Shown: positions 63,902 to 64,000 of the stretch, in pieces
Layout: the number at the start of each line of letters is the position of its first letter
Numbering within the stretch: the stretch's first letter is position 1
Assembly (NCBI GenBank): GCA_014337915.1
Contig: QUBU01000009.1
Span: forward strand, 39,422-103,421
Direction of reading: 5' to 3'
Origin: Gammaproteobacteria bacterium
GTDB lineage: Bacteria > Pseudomonadota > Gammaproteobacteria > Steroidobacterales > GCA-2729495
Length of the DNA: 64,000 nt
The notes under the pieces: generated by a model
The model's input: only the letters and a program-made list of their open reading frames with translations
Told to the model about the DNA's origin: nothing
The model's database searches: none
Made by a program: the position numbers and the translations under genes

Positions 63902-64000
63902 TGGTGGAGGCGGCGGGAATCGAACCCGCGTCCGCAAGCCCTACGCCATGAGCTCTACATGCTTAGACCGCCTTTGATCTCGCTGGCGGCTACCCGACGG
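63902..64000 (-). ncRNA. ssrA: tmRNA, 3' end (5' part outside window)
   Basis: The minus strand carries the 3' end of transfer-messenger RNA: a T-arm GCGGGTTCGATTCCCGC, acceptor strand GCCTCCA and an encoded CCA (63902-63904). Upstream within the window lies part of the last pseudoknot (CCGTCGGGTAGCCGCC…GGCGG). The tag-peptide reading frame lies outside the window. tmRNA rescues stalled ribosomes with SmpB and recruits RNase R, whose gene is at 4129. Confidence 0.93.

Noticed and set aside
63800..64000. Possible genomic island attached at the ssrA 3' end
   Set aside because: The ssrA 3' end is a frequent attachment site, but I found no direct repeat of it in the window, no integrase and no change in composition next to it.

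Overview
This 64 kb window is a stretch of core chromosome from a GC-rich gammaproteobacterium. Several blocks keep the gene order known from Pseudomonas, Xanthomonas or E. coli: purA…rnr-rlmB-rpsF-rpsR-(DUF2232)-rplI-dnaB-alr; ffh/rpsP-rimM-trmD-rplS; mlaFEDCB; dapA/gcvR-bcp-bepA; dnaX-ybaB-recR. A SUF operon led by an Rrf2-type regulator and carrying SufU and SufT, plus the DUF6279 lipoprotein, point toward a Xanthomonadales/Nevskiales/Steroidobacterales-like lineage. That placement is inference. There is no rRNA operon, IS element, prophage, integrase or CRISPR array, and no gene-free gap longer than about 300 bases.

Layout. 1-4.1 kb: 3' part of purA, a DUF6279 lipoprotein, an orphan Rieske oxygenase and a divergent helical protein of unknown function, then tRNA-Leu(CAG). 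4.1-11.9 kb: RNA turnover and modification (rnr, rlmB), ribosomal proteins S6, S18 and L9, replicative helicase dnaB and alanine racemase. 11.9-16.0 kb: an operon of a CHASE2 Ser/Thr kinase, a PP2C phosphatase and an FHA protein, a complete phospho-signalling set. 16.1-22.4 kb: radA, a CorC/HlyC-type membrane protein, the SRP GTPase ffh and the S16-RimM-TrmD-L19 operon. 22.4-29.2 kb: a four-component TRAP transporter with a TatT lipoprotein, a PQQ-type sugar dehydrogenase and SppA. 29.2-36.1 kb: the SUF operon (regulator, sufB, C, D, S, U, T, then a SixA-like phosphatase) with an IscR-type operator ahead of it.

36.2-40.0 kb: the Mla phospholipid-transport system, with mlaA convergent on mlaFEDCB. 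40.0-45.5 kb: bepA, bcp, gcvR, dapA, a very short BamC-like lipoprotein, tRNA-Ser(GGA), a TlpA-like thioredoxin, a lipoprotein and the 4.5S/SRP RNA. 45.5-52.1 kb: dnaX-ybaB-recR, rsgA, orn and PEP synthase. 52.2-58.5 kb: ppsR (regulator of PEP synthase), phosphoglucomutase, DUF1249, a coiled-coil protein of unknown function and the Prc protease. 58.6-61.1 kb: the most accessory-looking part, with five small membrane proteins or lipoproteins that I cannot assign. 61.3-64 kb: an ASCH-domain protein, a cation diffusion facilitator, a urea transporter and, at the edge, the 3' end of tmRNA with its terminator.

Outer-membrane biogenesis and envelope quality control recur through the window: Mla, BepA, the BamC-like lasso, Prc, SppA and several lipoproteins. 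I found no clearly new system. The best candidates for new biology are the BamC-like protein reduced to its lasso, the CHASE2 kinase/PP2C/FHA operon away from any secretion locus, the IscR-type operator at suf, and the orphan envelope cluster at 58.6-61.1 kb.
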